Below are positions 35,352 to 49,204 of a stretch of DNA of 64,000 bases, in pieces. A program made the position numbers and the translations under genes. Numbering within the stretch: the first letter of the stretch is position 1; each line of letters starts with the position of its first letter. The notes under the pieces are model-generated. The model was not told the DNA's origin. It searched no databases and worked only from the letters and a program-made list of their open reading frames with translations. Source of the stretch: Hordeum vulgare subsp. vulgare (Eukaryota; Streptophyta; Magnoliopsida; Poales; Poaceae); contig NC_058523.1 in the NCBI RefSeq assembly GCF_904849725.1, positions 208,161,689 through 208,225,688 on the forward strand. Direction: 5' to 3'.

Positions 35352-38300
35352 CTACCAGAAGGTCTGCTTCAAGTCGTGGTACATTTTGGAGCTTCCAGGA
35401 TGAATAGAGAGCAGAGAGTTATGATCTTCCTCCATGATTACCTTCCTGAGATCACCTTTCGGGGCGACAAGGCGATCCTTGAAAAACAACGTGTCTCTAG
35501 CATCGACAGTGAAGCACTTATACTTGGGAAGACTCTTTCCCACGCTAATCTTGACCTTCTTCACCATAGCGTCAAGAAGCTGTGCTGCTCGGACCTGATC
35601 TTCCAAGGTAGGAGAGATCTGAAGGTTTGCAAGAAATCCCTGAGGTACTAGCTGAAGGTTGAGCTTCCTAAAAGACTCACAAAGACGAGGCTGGAGAGGT
35701 TGTAGAATCAGACTGTTGCAATATGCCTTCCTGCTCAAAGCATCCACCACGACATTAGCTTTGCCTGGCATGTACTCAACACTCGGATTAAAATCCTGGA
35801 GCATGTCCACCCAACGTGTTTGCCGAAGATTCAAGTTAGGCTGAGTGAAGATGTACTTGAGACTCTTGTGATCGGTGAAAACTTCAACCTTACGTTCCAA
35901 CAAGAGGTGTCTCCAAGTCATCAGTGCGTGTACCACAACTGCTAGCTCAAGATCATGCACAAGATAGTTCTTCTCTGCTGGCTTCAACTGCCTGGAGGTA
36001 TAAGCAACCACCTTCTTATCTTGCATCAGGACCGCACCAAGGCCGTGGAGAGAAGCGTCGTAGAAGACCTGGTAAGGCTTGGAATCATCTGGAGGGACCA
36101 AGACTGGAGTGGAGGTAAGCTTCTCTTTGAGTGTATCGGAGGCCAGTTGACACTCTGGAGACCAAGCATACTTAAAACCCTTCTGAAGAAGACTTGAGAG
36201 CGGCTTGGCGATCTTGGAGAAGTTCTCAACGAACCTTCTGCAATATCCATCAAGCCCGAGACAACTTCGAAGCTGCTTCACATTCTGCGGAGGCTCCCAT
36301 TCAACAATGGCCTGCACCTTGGACGGATCAACTTTAATGCCCTCGGCAGAGATAATGTGCCCAAGACAAACCACTTCTTTCAGCCAGAACTCACACTTGA
36401 AAAACTTGGCATACAACTTGTACTCCCTCAGCTTATCAAGCACCAATCTGAGATGTTCTTCAAGTTCTTCCTCAGTTTCAGAAAATACTAGAATGTCGTC
36501 GAGATAGAGCAAGACAAAGTCATTCTTGAACGGAGAGAATATATAGTTCATCAATCGACAGAATGTCGGAGGAGCATTTGCCAGACCAAAATACATGACC
36601 GTATACTCATACGAGCCAAAACTAGTCCTGAAGGCAGTCTTTGGAATATCTTCCACGCGAATGCGAATCTGATGATAGCCCATCCTGAGATCAAGCTTGG
36701 AGAAGACCTTAGCACCTTTCAACTGTTCGAACAACTCAGTTATGTTCGGAAGTGGATATTTGTTCCTGATTGTCTTCTTGTTCGACGGACGGTAATCGAC
36801 ACACAGCCGGTCCGTGCCATCCATCTTCTTGACAAACAGAACACCACAGCCCCACGGAGACGAGCTCGGTCTGATCAAACCCGAACGCTCCTGCTCATCG
36901 AGTTGCCTCTTAAGTTCCTTCAAATCTTCTGGACCCAGCTTGTACGGCCGCTTGCACACGGGCTCTGTGCCTGGCTCTAGCTCAATCACAAACTCAACTT
37001 CTCTGTGAGGAGGCATGCCTGGCAGCTTTTCAGGAAACACATCTTCATATTTGCAGACCACTGGAACTTGCGAAATAGGATTGATTTCACCCTTTTCATT
37101 CAAAGAGAACACACAGATTGTATCATCGCGCGCCGCGAATATAATCACGTCCTCCGAAGAGTGGGTAAGCTTCACTTCTTTGGCTTCATAATCAATTGAT
37201 GCCTTGTTCATGGCCAGCCAGTCCATACCAAGAATCAAGTCGATGTCGGAATTGCCCAAGACAATAGGATATGCCAGAAAAGCATAAGCGCCCATCTTGA
37301 CAGAAACATCCGGAACCAGACAGTTGGAATTCATCAATCTCCCAGGAGAAACTATTGACATAGGCTTAACAAAATCTTTACAAACAAACTCATGCTTTGC
37401 AAAGAATGGACGGGACATGAAGCAATGTGATGCACCGGAATCAAATAACACTTTAGCAGGAATATCATTGATGAGGAGGTTACCCATGATCACATCAGAG
37501 GAGTTGTATGCTTCAGCTGCATTCACCATGTTGAGTCGAGCTGATCTGGGGTTGAACTTGACAAGAGCGTTGCTTGGAGGTTTGCTTGGAGGAGGAGGCG
37601 GCAGACGGAGCTGAGAAGTACACTTGTTGGCATAGTGACCCTTCTGCCCACACTTGTGACAAGTGACATCTGCTGGCTGCCGGTACTGAGTCTGAGGAGG
37701 CCCATGCTTCTGATGCTGGTATCTCTGCTGAAAGATAGGGTTGGGTGGGTGGGGAGAACCACGACCACCAGAGTGCTTGAGCTGCTGCGAGTGCCGAGGA
37801 GGAGGAGGAGACACCGAAAACTTTTGTTGCTTCTGAACCACCTGAGTCGAGGAAGAGCTGGAATCTCTGAAGCGCTTCTTAGAATTCTCCACCTTGAGCA
37901 AGGCTGCCTCTACTCTGAGAGCTAGGTTGTAGAACTTGTCGAACTCCTCAGGATCGTGCAAGGCAAGAGCTAACTGCAAATCTTCTTTCAAGCCACCCCT
38001 GAACTGATAAATCTTGCTCTTCTGATCCGGGATATCCTGTAGCGCGTAACGGGCCATCTCGTGGAACTCAACGTTGTACTTGTACACGGAATTGCCACCC
38101 TGCTTCAAACGCGTGAACTTCTCACGCATCTCCTCCACAAAGCTGGACGGGATGTAGTGGGACCTGAAGTCACGACAGAACTCATCCCAAGAAATCACCC
38201 TAGTGCCTCTGGAGTCCTTCAGCTGTTGCCACCATATAGAAGCCTGCCCCATCAACTGGAACGTTGCAAACTTGACATAATCCTCCGGACGCACGTTGCT

Positions 38301-38621
38301 ACACTCGAAATTCTTGTTCATATCACGGATCCAATCTTCTGCATCAAATCGATGGTCGCAAGAAGTGAATGTCTTTGGCTGGTTCGACAGGAATTGGCTT
38401 AGACTAGCAAACTGATTGCCACCATGCTGAAAATTGCCTTGCTGCTGATTGGCTCTCTCTTGTAGCAACTGTAGCAGCATTTGAGTGTTTGCATTAGTAG
38501 CAGCCATCACCGCTTGCCAGGCCTCTGCAGGCGGCGACGACGGCGGCGGAGGGTTCTCCGAAGGAGGAGGTGGAGGCGGCATATCCTCATGCCCTGGGTT
38601 CTGACGAGTTGGTGGAGCCAT
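35352..38621 (-). pseudogene. Tekay unit 1: Gag-protease-RT-RNase H polyprotein, open for 1,089 codons
   Basis: I chose the ATG at 38621 (MAPPTRQ); the frame is open to 38723. Order: a proline-rich N terminus; the Gag domain ([13 protein letters not shown], then [17 protein letters not shown]); a CX2CX4HX4C knuckle (37620-37661); protease with DSGASH near 37430-37443; RT with intact YLDD (36495-36506); RNase H ([14 protein letters not shown] and TDHKSLKY); and the start of the integrase zinc domain up to TAG at 35352-35354. This is the best-preserved coding region in the window. Gag forms the particle, protease matures it, and RT/RNase H makes cDNA. Activity is doubtful because integrase is separated by a stop and there are changes in conserved positions (for example LGLDGYCR for LGFAGYCR). 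Confidence 0.85.
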
Positions 38622-38629
38622 CCTGAAGA

Positions 38630-39498
38630 CGGACAACATATTCGCCCACAAAATAAATTGAAGATATTGCTGAATCAAAAGACAGGAATATCTGAACAGG
38701 AATAAGCAATTGCACTCAAACAAAATAGTAAGAATGCTTCCTCAAAGTGACGGACGACAAAATTCCTATTAAGACCACTTCAAACAAGTATGAGCTAGAA
38801 GTGCTCGGAATAAACATATGATCGAGATTTCCCCAACCTCAATCATGCATCTGTAGGAAGATAGTCCAATAAGATACTACTTGATATCCCACCTATGAAT
38901 TCCCGAAATAATTGGTCATGCAATCTGGTACACGGATACAAGGAGTAATATCCCACAACTCCTATACTAACCCGTCACCTGTATCACATCCGTCAACACA
39001 CGACCAGCATCTGAGACCTTCATCTACAACAGACCCTCGTGATCACAACGATACTAAGTATGGCAGTACTCCCGAACAATTTGCACCAGTACTAGGGACA
39101 TCGGGGTTATCTCGCCACTACCATTATTGAAGCAATAACGAACACCCTTCGTTCTTAGATACTCAGAAATCTGAATGATGGCGATGTGCGCAAGAATCCC
39201 CTGGAACTCAACTCCCCGGAAGAAAATCAAAGCAGACAGGAGGCACCAAGACAGGACTCCGTCACATCGAAATCATATAGACTTCACAAATACCTGCGTG
39301 ATCCTGAAAAAGAATTTGAGCGAGAAAAGGAGTAGAATTAAGGATTTCCTAAGTCGGGAACCTTACCAGAGCATGGAAGAGGATAAAAAAGAATCCTACT
39401 GTCCGATATAACTAAGACTCAAAACATTTTCTAGACTCGACTCGGCCAAGTACGATCACACAAAGGCTCCTATGGTCGTAAGGCTCTGATTACCAACT
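38630..39498 (-). other. Tekay unit 1 leader with primer-binding site
   Basis: The untranslated leader runs from the LTR end (39499) to the gag start. The primer site on the minus strand reads TTGGTAATCAGAGC (39483-39496), the tRNA-iMet complement with one extra A. The first about 620 bp are homologous to the LARD leader (6754-7440). A 70-codon antisense frame (38918-39130, plus strand) is also open in unit 2 and in the LARD. Confidence 0.75.
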
Positions 39499-42400
39499 TG
39501 TAACGACCAAGATACGGTCCTTTCCGATCTGGGGATCGAGGCCCCGAATTGGAAAGGAGCGCATCTAAGCGTCTCGCAAACAAGGTATCACAACACATAC
39601 ATAATAATAACAGATAGACAATCAGGGGTTCAATTGCCTTCTCATAAATATATCAGAGTACATCACGCATACAATCAAAGTAGTTCCGCTACGGACTACA
39701 AATCAAGGGGAATGGCTATGCTACCCTGCCTGCTGGCCCACGATCACGACCACGCCTCAATCTTTTGGATAGTTTGCGTACACGCGGTCTGTCTCCTCAT
39801 CGTACTGCCATGCCAGCTGCATGCCGTCGGGATCACCTGTCTCTGGGGTACCTGAACCTGTTGGTGTTGTGAAGGAATCTGTGAGCCACGGGGTCTCAAC
39901 AATCTATGACCTCGGTGCCAGAACTAGTCAAGTTATTAGGTTTGATAGGGTAGAGTGTTTAAGGTTGCAACATCCTAAGCTTGATTTGGTGGCTAACTTA
40001 CGTAGAACATTTATTAAGGTGGTCTATACTAGCGGTCGAGAATACTTGATCACTAAGTGATCCTGAACACCTACCTACGTCATTTATAACCCCATCGTGT
40101 TCCCGATCGAAGAGAGATCTCCGAAGGGAAAGTCACGGTTACGACACGGTTGGCAATTTTATTAGGTTTTGTTTAAGTTATCTAATACCGGATGTTAACA
40201 AAATATTCCAAGTTGCCACATAACCGCGGGCATGGCTTTGCAAAAGATTAAACCCTGCAGGGGTGCTCCAACTAGTCCATCACAAATGTACGCAGGCCGC
40301 AATGTAATCCTCTATCACGAATCTCATGATCTCGTCGGATTCCTTAGAGGAAAACCTCAACTCTGGGGAGAACCGAAGCTTCACCGGGATTCCTATACGC
40401 AAGATATATCGCTAATGTAAGACAAGACTAGAAGGACCTCCCGTCGTGTCGACGACCCTGATAAGAGCCGCGTATCTCAGTCTCCGGACATGACGGATGA
40501 GCTAGATGTCGGGATGGCTAAACATCTCGGTGACCAGTGGGGCCTCGGACATCGCTCAGGTGGGACCAACACTCATGAGGAGTACTGCCCCGGGTTATTG
40601 ATTAAATTCCTCGGGGTAGCTATTCGCTATTCAGATTATTATTAGGTGATTAGCAGATTAAAACCAATGTTGGGTCCTGCCGGACAAGTCTTAGCACTAC
40701 GCGATTTATCGAGGGGGTCCCCATAACAACCCCGAACGTGTTAGGAGCGATCAATATGGGATCAAACACCGGTAGCCGGTTTATATGGCGGCAATAACGG
40801 AACAAAGCACCCGACAAAAGCCTAGGCCTTCCCTTATTTACCAAGTATATAGGTGCATTAATTAAATAACAGAATTTAGAATAATGATATCAAGCTCATG
40901 TTGTCACATGTGTCAAAACACCTGCATCTAGCAACGCAAACATTAGTAGCTGAGAAAAGCCTACTTAGCCATTCAAGTTCGCTAGGAAGAGATCAGTGTT
41001 TGGGTTCATGGCATATCAAGAGGCAAATATTTCAGTCATAGGTAGCGAGCTTATGACAAAGGAAACGTGATCTAGCATAACAAGTCTACAGATGGAATCA
41101 AGGTCATATCATCTTGCCTGTGAGATCCTCAGCTTGGAATGGTTATTGATCGTCCTGCAAGTACCCTCCTGACTCCACGTATTCGTTCTCCGATCCCGGT
41201 GCTACCCAACATAAGAATAACATCCAATGAACAACAGCACCTCAAGATGCAACAATCACATGATGCATGAGATGAAAATGAGCATGCATCACTATTTCTA
41301 TCACTAACATAAGCATAAGGAGTGAATACATGTTCCAATACATAACTGTATCCTAAGCTATTTTTACATGCATGAGAATGACATGATCAGATGCGCCTCG
41401 TGAAAACGATGCAAAACCATATAAACAACATTACAATCGGAGCTATGGATCAACGGGAATCAATGAAACAAGATATGAAGCCCTACGTGTCAAAATCATC
41501 ACCACACACTCAAATGGCACAACTCTGGTATTTCCAGGTTGCCAAGACATAAAACAAACCATCATCGATGGGGTGGAGCAAAGAAGAACGCCACAACGTC
41601 AACTAAGCACTCACAAACATCAAAATGACAAAACTATACAATCTGCCATAAACTGCATCATTGCGCTTTGTGAGCTACATGCAAAGCATCTACAACCACC
41701 CAATTATTAAAAATAATATATGTGGCTGTAGCTAGACAAGAATACTACAAGCACAAGCAATAATCACACAAAAAGGAATTAAACATAGAAAGTTACAAGG
41801 CTGCAAACTTGCCCAAAACCATCAGTTTTCAGGGGCTTAGTGAAAATTCCAGATTCTCACTTTCTGTCTATGCTCTGAAGCATTTTTACAGCAGCCAAAA
41901 CAATACCTACGTGACTCCAAATGAAATGAAATTTTACAGGGAGCTAGAGAAACATATCAGGTCCAACTTTCTAGTTGAAAGCTAAGGCTAGATCATAACA
42001 CATTAACCTGCACAACCTCATCTACAGGGGAAGCAAAATATAAACAGATTCTCAGACTTAGTGAAAATCTCAGATTTTCACTAATCTGGAATTTCAGCCA
42101 CATGCCTACTTTGAGTGGGCATAACTTGCACATATGGAATCCTAATCATGAGGTGAAACCAACTAGAGGTAGAGGGGGTCATCCTCTACTAGCACAACCA
42201 AGAAACAATCACAAAGGCTCACCACAACTCATGGAACCAAGGTCCAAACATAGAAGAAAATGAAAATATGTCATCTCCGGAAAATGTTCCAATGGCAAAA
42301 ATGATTTCACCAATGGATTCCTTGGGATATTCTACCCCAAAAACATTTAAAATATGCATACACTTGTTTGGAGCAAGTGGCCACAAACTAGGAAGGAAAA

Positions 42401-44716
42401 ACTACATAGATTCCTACCAATGGAATAGTGCAACGTTTCATGTGCACACTCTAGATCAACTACCACATAGCTATGCTCATGTGCACAAAGACAATATGGA
42501 CATGAGGGTTTAAACCCCATGTTTGTGTCATGCACAACAACATCACCAGCACTTCTACCAAGATAATCACTAGATCACCCACACACACTCACACATCATG
42601 CCCTCTCTCATATGAACATGGGGAGGTGCACAAGTGTTGCCAATGGGGCTGTTTTCTCCTCACACATACAACATCACACAACCACATCACTACACTTGCA
42701 TCACAACCTATTACACCACTACACCACATAACTCCACACATAACAACAGAAATGAAATCCTCACATAAAGCAAGAATAAATACACCTCAAAAGAAGGATT
42801 CACTAGCAAGATTAACCTGGCTCACATGCACCATCATCACCCTGTTGCTAGCAAAATAAAATACAATAAAAGAGAAAAACAGGAAAAGAATAAAAGTCTT
42901 GGGGGGATCGAACCCAAGCCCTTCTGAATCTGTTCTGGTGTTGTTGCCACCCTCCTACTGTCATTGCTTCGACAGGGAAGGGGAAGCTAGCAAGATAACC
43001 TCTCTTCCGCAGCTATTCTACTGACAAAAATAGAGAAATAAACAAAAGGGGGTGCACCATCTGGGATTCGAACCCTGCACCTCACAGATCACGCACATAT
43101 GCACACGCGCTACACACCACTAGGATACACGACATGAGCTTGACAGAGAAAGGCAATCTTGCAAGTTATAACACCACTACTGTGAGCTCTGCTCTGCACA
43201 GCACAGAGAAGCGCCGGCGATAGGGAGACCGACGGGGCTATCTCGCCGTTGTTGTTGCTGCTGCTGCTGCGCCAAGAGGAGGGACCCTACAACAGATCGC
43301 TACAAGGGGGGAGAAGCCCCTGCTAGGCCACATCCCTAACGCACGCAAGCCAACAACACACACATAAACATCTAGCGTGCCGGATCTCTTCCTGGCAAAG
43401 ACTACTCCAGCGAGCTCCCGTCATGTTAGGTGGCGAGAAGGAGGGAGGAGGAGGGAGGAGCTCCTGCTCACCTAGAGGAGGACGAAGGGGGCCGATCGGG
43501 GAAGGAGTCCGAACGAAGAGGAAGAAGGCGCGTCGGGACGTTGTTGTAGACGAAGTAGAGCTGAGGATGAAGAAGGGCACCGGAGCAGGGACGTTGACGA
43601 CGAGCTGGCCATCGACGTAGTCGTTCGTCGGCCTCACCGAGGTCGGGAATGGGGCGCGGGCTCCTTCCCCGTGCCCCTGGACATGGCCGCCGGCGCTGCT
43701 CGACAGAGACGGCGGGGTAGACGCGGCGGGGCTTCTCTCTTCCTCTCTGCTAACTCGTATAGAGAACTTACCGGCGGGGAAGGAAGAGAGATGGGATGGA
43801 GAGAGGTGGCGGCGCAGATGGGGAGAGAGGGAAACCCTAGGAGAGGGGAGAGGCACGGACGCCAAGATATAAGGGTCCAACGACGGTTGTGCACACGGCG
43901 GCAACTCGTGCTCTCTCTGTGGAACAGACGGAAAGCAGAGAGGAATGGAGACGGCGTCAGGTAGGAGGAAGGCACACGCTTGGGCTGCTAGCGTACACGG
44001 GAGGGAGGAGAGATGGGCCTCTCTGGTGGGAGGAAGCCCACCAGAGCGTTACTTAAAGAACAAGGCCACCCCCTACAAATTCCTATTAAATAAAACACGG
44101 AGAAAAGGAAAAAGGCCACAGAGAAAACCAAAGAAGATAAATAAAAGCAAAAAATGACTCTGGGCCTGATAAATAGTAAGCTAATTAAATAAAATACTAA
44201 AAGGATTTTTGGGGCATATAAAATAAATACAAAACATAAATATTGGTGGCTGTTTTGTGTTTATTCTAGCACCTTTAGCACCCAAAACAAATCACCAAAC
44301 TAGCACATATTTATTCCCACAATATTTCCTAAACCCTGAACATTTTAAATTCAGGTTAGGAACAAGTTGAAAATGCACTTGTGGAATAAAAGAGAGAAGG
44401 TTTTGAATTGCCAAAGGGGGAAGGTTAGACATCATGCCAAGAACCACATCCTCTTACTAGTACACCCCACATCAGATGCTCACAACACCACCACCACATG
44501 TAACATGACCAAATGAAATCATAACACCACAAGTCTAACTCCTAGCAAGACCACATGCATTCATAATCATCACATGCAAGACAAATGCAAGCAAACAACA
44601 AGATCATGAGGCCACATGAAATCATAGACACAAAAATGACATACTCATATCCATGACAAGGTGGACCCACATCAAATAGGTTCCAAATAAGGCAATTACA
44701 CATCTGGGGCATTACA
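39499..44716 (-). repeat. Tekay LTR copy 2 (middle, shared by both units), 5,218 bp
   Basis: The termini are intact (TGTAATGCCCC...CGTTACA on the minus strand). It is joined on one side to the primer site of unit 1 (39483-39498) and on the other to the polypurine tract of unit 2 (44717 onward). It serves as 3' LTR of the upstream unit and 5' LTR of the downstream unit. It keeps both T-arm-like motifs in unmutated form and a GTAAGT donor at 43766-43771. Confidence 0.9.
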
Positions 44717-45189
44717 AACTCTCCCACACTACAAAGAAGATCTCGCCCCGAGATCTATGCCTGAAAGAATTCCGGAAATTCAGAACGGAGGTGGTCCTAG
44801 CGTTCCCACGTAGCCTCTTTATCAGAATGGTGTGACCACTGCACTTTGAGAAATTTGACAGTCTTGCTACGGGTCTTGCGCTCAGTCTCCTCGAGAACCG
44901 CAACTAGATGCTCATGATAAGAAAGGTCAGGCTGAAGGTCGATGTATTGAAGATGAACAGTGCGCTCGGGGGTCTTGAAACACCTCCGAAGCTGAGAAAC
45001 ATGGAACACATCATGGACATTTGCAAAGTTTGCCGGAAGCTCGAGCTGGTACGCGAAGTCGCCTCTCTTGCCAACCACTCTGAACGGACCAACGAAACGA
45101 GGCGCAAGCTTGCCTTTGATGCCAAAGCGTTGCATACCCTTCATAGGCGACACCTTGAGATAGACAAAGTCATCAAGCTCATAAGACAT
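44717..45189 (-). pseudogene. Tekay unit 2: integrase C terminus, chromodomain and polypurine tract
   Basis: From 45189 the frame runs through the integrase GPFRV block, HDVFHVSQLR and the chromodomain core (FLKVQW, then EATWER). It ends at a private TAG, 44797-44799, where a Glu codon is expected. The last codons of the original frame and the polypurine tract (44717-44731) follow. The corresponding place in unit 1 has a different stop two codons away, so each chromodomain was lost independently. Confidence 0.78.
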
Positions 45190-45228
45190 GTCACGGTGCT
45201 TGCTATCGTAATAGCTCTTCTGACGGGA

Positions 45229-46184
45229 CTAAGCTGCTCTGAGGTTGTCACGAATGATTCGACACGTCTCCTTAGCTTCTTCTATCAAATCATTCCCAAG
45301 GATCTGACGCTCGCCGGTCTCGGACCAGTTGAGCGGGGTATGACACTTCATGCCATAGAGAATTTCAAACAGAGCCTTGCGAGAACAAGCTTGATAACTG
45401 TTGTTATACGAGAACTCCGCGAAAGGCAGACAATCTTCCCACTTCATGCCAAAAGAGATAACACAGGCTCTTAGCATATCCTCAAGAAATTGATTCACTC
45501 TCTCACTTGACCACTAGTCTGAGGATGGAACGCTGTGCTGAAGCGGATCTTCGTGCCCATAGCAGACTGAAAGGAGTCCCAGAACTTGGAAGTGAAGATA
45601 CTTCCGCGATCCGGAGTGATCGTCATAGGCACGCCGTGCAAAGATACAATCATGGAGGTGTACAACTCTGCCAGCTGAGCTGCTGAAACGGACTCCTTGA
45701 CTGGAACAAAATGAGCCACTTTACTCAACTTGTCGATGACGACGAAGATGGCATCATTACCCTTCTTAGACTTCGGAAAACCGGTGACGAAATCCATCTC
45801 AATGTGATCGAACTTCCACTCGGGAATGGGCAATGGATACAAAAGACCTGCTGGACGTTGATGCTCTGCTTTCACCCTACGACATACATCACATTCATTT
45901 ACGAACTGAGCAATCTCACTCTTCATACGAGTCTACCAGAAGGTCTGCTTCAAGTCGTGGTACATTTTGGAGCTTCCAGGATGAATAGAGAGCAGAGAGT
46001 TATGAGCTTCCTCCATGATTACCTTCATGAGATCACCTTTCGGGACGACAAGGCGATCCTCGAAAAACAACGTGTCTCTAGCATCGACAGTGAAGCACTT
46101 ATACTTGGGAAGACTCTTTCCCACGCCAATCTTGACCTTCACCATAGCGTCAAGAAGTTGTGCTGCTCGGACCTGATCTTCCAA
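45229..46184 (-). pseudogene. Tekay unit 2: integrase region
   Basis: The zinc-binding start, core Asp motifs (DAIFVV and PDRGSIF, better preserved than in unit 1) and the downstream Glu region are present. Breaks: TAG at 45933-45935 (shared with unit 1), a one-base deletion near 45500 that splits the conserved Glu segment, and TAG at 45229-45231 (shared with unit 1). Without unit 1 for comparison the deletion would be hard to see. Confidence 0.78.
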
Positions 46185-46196
46185 GGTAGGAGAGAT

Positions 46197-48107
46197 CTAA
46201 AGGTTTGCAAGAAATCCCTGAGGTACTAGCTGAAGGTTGAGCTTCCTAAAAGACTCACAAAGACCAGGCTGGAGAGGTTGCAGAATCAGACTGTTGCAAT
46301 ATGCCTTCCTGCTCAAAGCATCCGCCACGACATTAGCTTTGCCTGGCGTGTACTCAACACTCGGATTAAAATCCTGGAGCATCTCCACCCAACGTGTTTG
46401 CCAAAGATTCAAGTTAGGCTGAGTGAAGATGTACTTGAGACTCTTGTGATCGGTGAAAACTTCAACCTTACGTTCCAACAAGAGGTGTCTCCAAGTCATC
46501 AGAGCGTGTACCACAACTGCTAGCTCAAGATCATGCACATGATAGTTCTTCTCCGCTGGCTTCAACTGCCTGGAGGTATAAGCAACCACCTTCTTATCTT
46601 GCATCAGGACTGCACCAAGGCCCTGGAGAGAAGCGTCGCAGAAGACTTGGTAAGGCTTGGAATCATCCGGAGGGACCAATACTGGAGTGGACGTAAGCTT
46701 CTCTTTGAGTGTATCGAAGGCCAGTTGACACTCTGGAGACCAAGCATACTTAACACCCTTCTGAAGAATACTTGAGAGCGGCTTGGCGATCTTGGAGAAG
46801 TTCTCAACGAACCTTCTGCAATATCCAGCAAACCCGAGAAAGCTTCGAAGCTGCTTCACATTCTGCGGAGGCTCCCATTCAACAATGGCGTGAACCTTGG
46901 ACGGATCAACTTTAATGCCCTCGGCAGAGATAATGTGCCCAAGATAAACCACTTCTTTCAGCCATAACTCACACTTGGAAAACTTGGCATACAGCTTGTA
47001 CTCTCTCAGCTTATCAAGCACCAATCTGAGATGTTCTTCAAGTTCTTCCTCAGTTTCGGAAGAGACTAGAATGTCGTCGAGATAGAGCAAGACAAAGTCA
47101 TTCTTGAACGGAGAGAATATATAGTTCATCAATCGACAGAACTTCGAAGGAGCATTTGCCAGACAAAAATACGTGACCGTATACTCATACGAGCCAAAAC
47201 TAGTCCTGAAGGCATTCTTTGGAATATGTTCCTCGCGAATGCGAATGTGATGATAGCCCATCCTGAGATCAAGCTTGGAGAAGACCTTAGCACCTTTCAA
47301 CTGTTCGGACAACTCAGTTATGTTCGGAAGTGGATATTTGTTCCTGATTGTCTTCTTGTTCGATAGACGGTAATCGACACACAGCCGGTCCGTGCCATCC
47401 TTCTTCTTGACAAACAGAACACCACAGCCCCGCGGAGACGAGCTCGGTCTAATCAAACCCAAACGCTCCTGCTCATCGAGTTGCCTCTTAAGTTCCTTCA
47501 ATTCTTCTGGACCCAGCTTGTACGGCCGCTTGCACACGGGCTGTGTGCCTGGCTCTAGCTCAATCACAAACTCAACTTCTCTGTGCGGAGGCATGCCTGG
47601 CAGCTCTTCAGGAAACACATCTTCATATTCGCAGACCACTGGGACTTGCGAAATAGGATTGATTTCACCCTTTTCATTCAAAGAGAACACACTGATTGTA
47701 TCATCGCGTGCCGCGAATATAATCACGTCCTCCGAAGAGTGGGTAAGCTTCACTTCTTTGGCTTCATAATCAATTGACGCCTTGTTCATGGACAACCAGT
47801 CCATACCAAGAATCAAGTCGATGTCGGAATTGCCCAAGACAATAGGATATGCCAGAAAAGTATAAGCGCCCATGTTGACAAAAACATCCGGAACCAGACA
47901 ATTGGAATTCATCAATCTCCCAGGAGAAACTATTGACATAGGCTTAACAAAATCTTGACAAACAAACTCATGCTTTGCAAAGAATGGACGGGACATGAAG
48001 CAATGTGATGCACCAGAATCAAATAACACTTTAGCATGAATATCATTGACGAGGAGGTTACCCATGATCACATCAGAGGAGTTGTCTGCTTCAGCTGCAT
48101 TCACCAT
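46197..48107 (-). pseudogene. Tekay unit 2: protease-RT-RNase H region
   Basis: The 636-codon frame contains protease (DSGASH), RT with YLDD intact at 47073-47084, and RNase H ([14 protein letters not shown] and TDHKSLKY). It ends at TAG 46197-46199 where unit 1 has a Gln codon. Substitutions against unit 1 occur at roughly one in twenty-five bases. It is joined to Gag only through a frameshift upstream. Confidence 0.8.
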
Positions 48108-48163
48108 GTTGACTCGAGCTGATCTAGGGTTGAACTTGACAAGAGCGTTGCTTGGAGGTTTGC

Positions 48164-49198
48164 CTAGAGGAGGAGGCGGCAGACGGAGCTGAGAAGTACA
48201 CTTGTTGGCATAGTGACCCTTCTGCCCACACTTGTGACAAGTGACATCTGCTGGCTGCCGGTACTGAGTCTGAGGAGGCCCTTGCTTCTCATGTTGGTAT
48301 CTCTGCTGGAAGACAGTGTTGGGTGGGTGGGGAGAACCACGACCACTAGAGTGCTTGAGCTGTTGCGAGTGCGAGGAGGAGGAGGAGACACCCAGAACTT
48401 CTGTTGCTTCCGAACCACCTGAGTCGAGGAAGAGCTGGAATATCTTAAGCGCTTCTTAGAATTCTCCACCCTGAGCAAGGCTGCCTCTGCTCTGAGAGCT
48501 AGGTTGTAGAACTTGTTGAAATCTTCAGGATCGTGCAAGGCAAGAGCTAACTGCAAATCTTCTTTCAAGCCACCCCTAAACTGATAAATCTTGCTCTTCT
48601 GATCCGGGATATCGTGTAGCGCGTAACGGGCCAACCCGTGGAACTCAACGTTGTACTTGTACACGGAATTGCCACCCTGCTTCAAACGCGTGAACTTCTC
48701 ATGCATCTCCTCCACAAAGCTGGAAGGGATGTAGTGGGACCTGAAGTCACGACAGAACTCATCCCAAGAAATCACCCTAGCGCATTTGGAGTCCTTCAGC
48801 TGCTTCCACCATATAGAAGCCTGCCCCTTCAACTGGAACGTTGCAAACTTGACATAATCCTCCGGATGCACGTTGCTACACTCGAAATGCTTGTTCATAT
48901 CACGGATCCAATCTTTTGCATCAAATGGCTGGTCGCAAGAAGTGAATGTCTTTGGCTGGTTCGACAGGAACTAACTCAAACTAGCAAACTGATTGCCACC
49001 CTGCTGAAAATTGCCTTCCTCCTGATTGGCTCTCCCTTGCAGCAACTGTAGCAGCATCTGAGTGTTTGCATTAGTAGCAGCCATCACCGCTTGCCAGGCC
49101 TCTGTAGGAGGAGGCGGCGGCGGCGAAGGGTTCTCCGGAGAAGGAGGTGGAGGCGGCATATCCTCACGCCCTGGGTTCTGACGAGTTGGTGGAGCCAT
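48164..49198 (-). pseudogene. Tekay unit 2: Gag region
   Basis: The ATG at 49198 corresponds to the start used for unit 1. The proline-rich N terminus is followed by TAG at 48971-48973; the frame then continues through the Gag domain ([17 protein letters not shown]) to about 48375. There a one-base deletion shifts the frame, so that the zinc knuckle, still visible in the DNA near 48200-48240, is out of frame. This unit therefore cannot make a complete Gag. Confidence 0.78.
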
Positions 49199-49204
49199 CC
49201 TGAA

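Noticed and set aside
43063..43140. Possible tRNA gene
   Set aside because: A T-arm and an A-box-like sequence are present, but acceptor and anticodon stems do not pair. Kept only as a T-arm-like hairpin.
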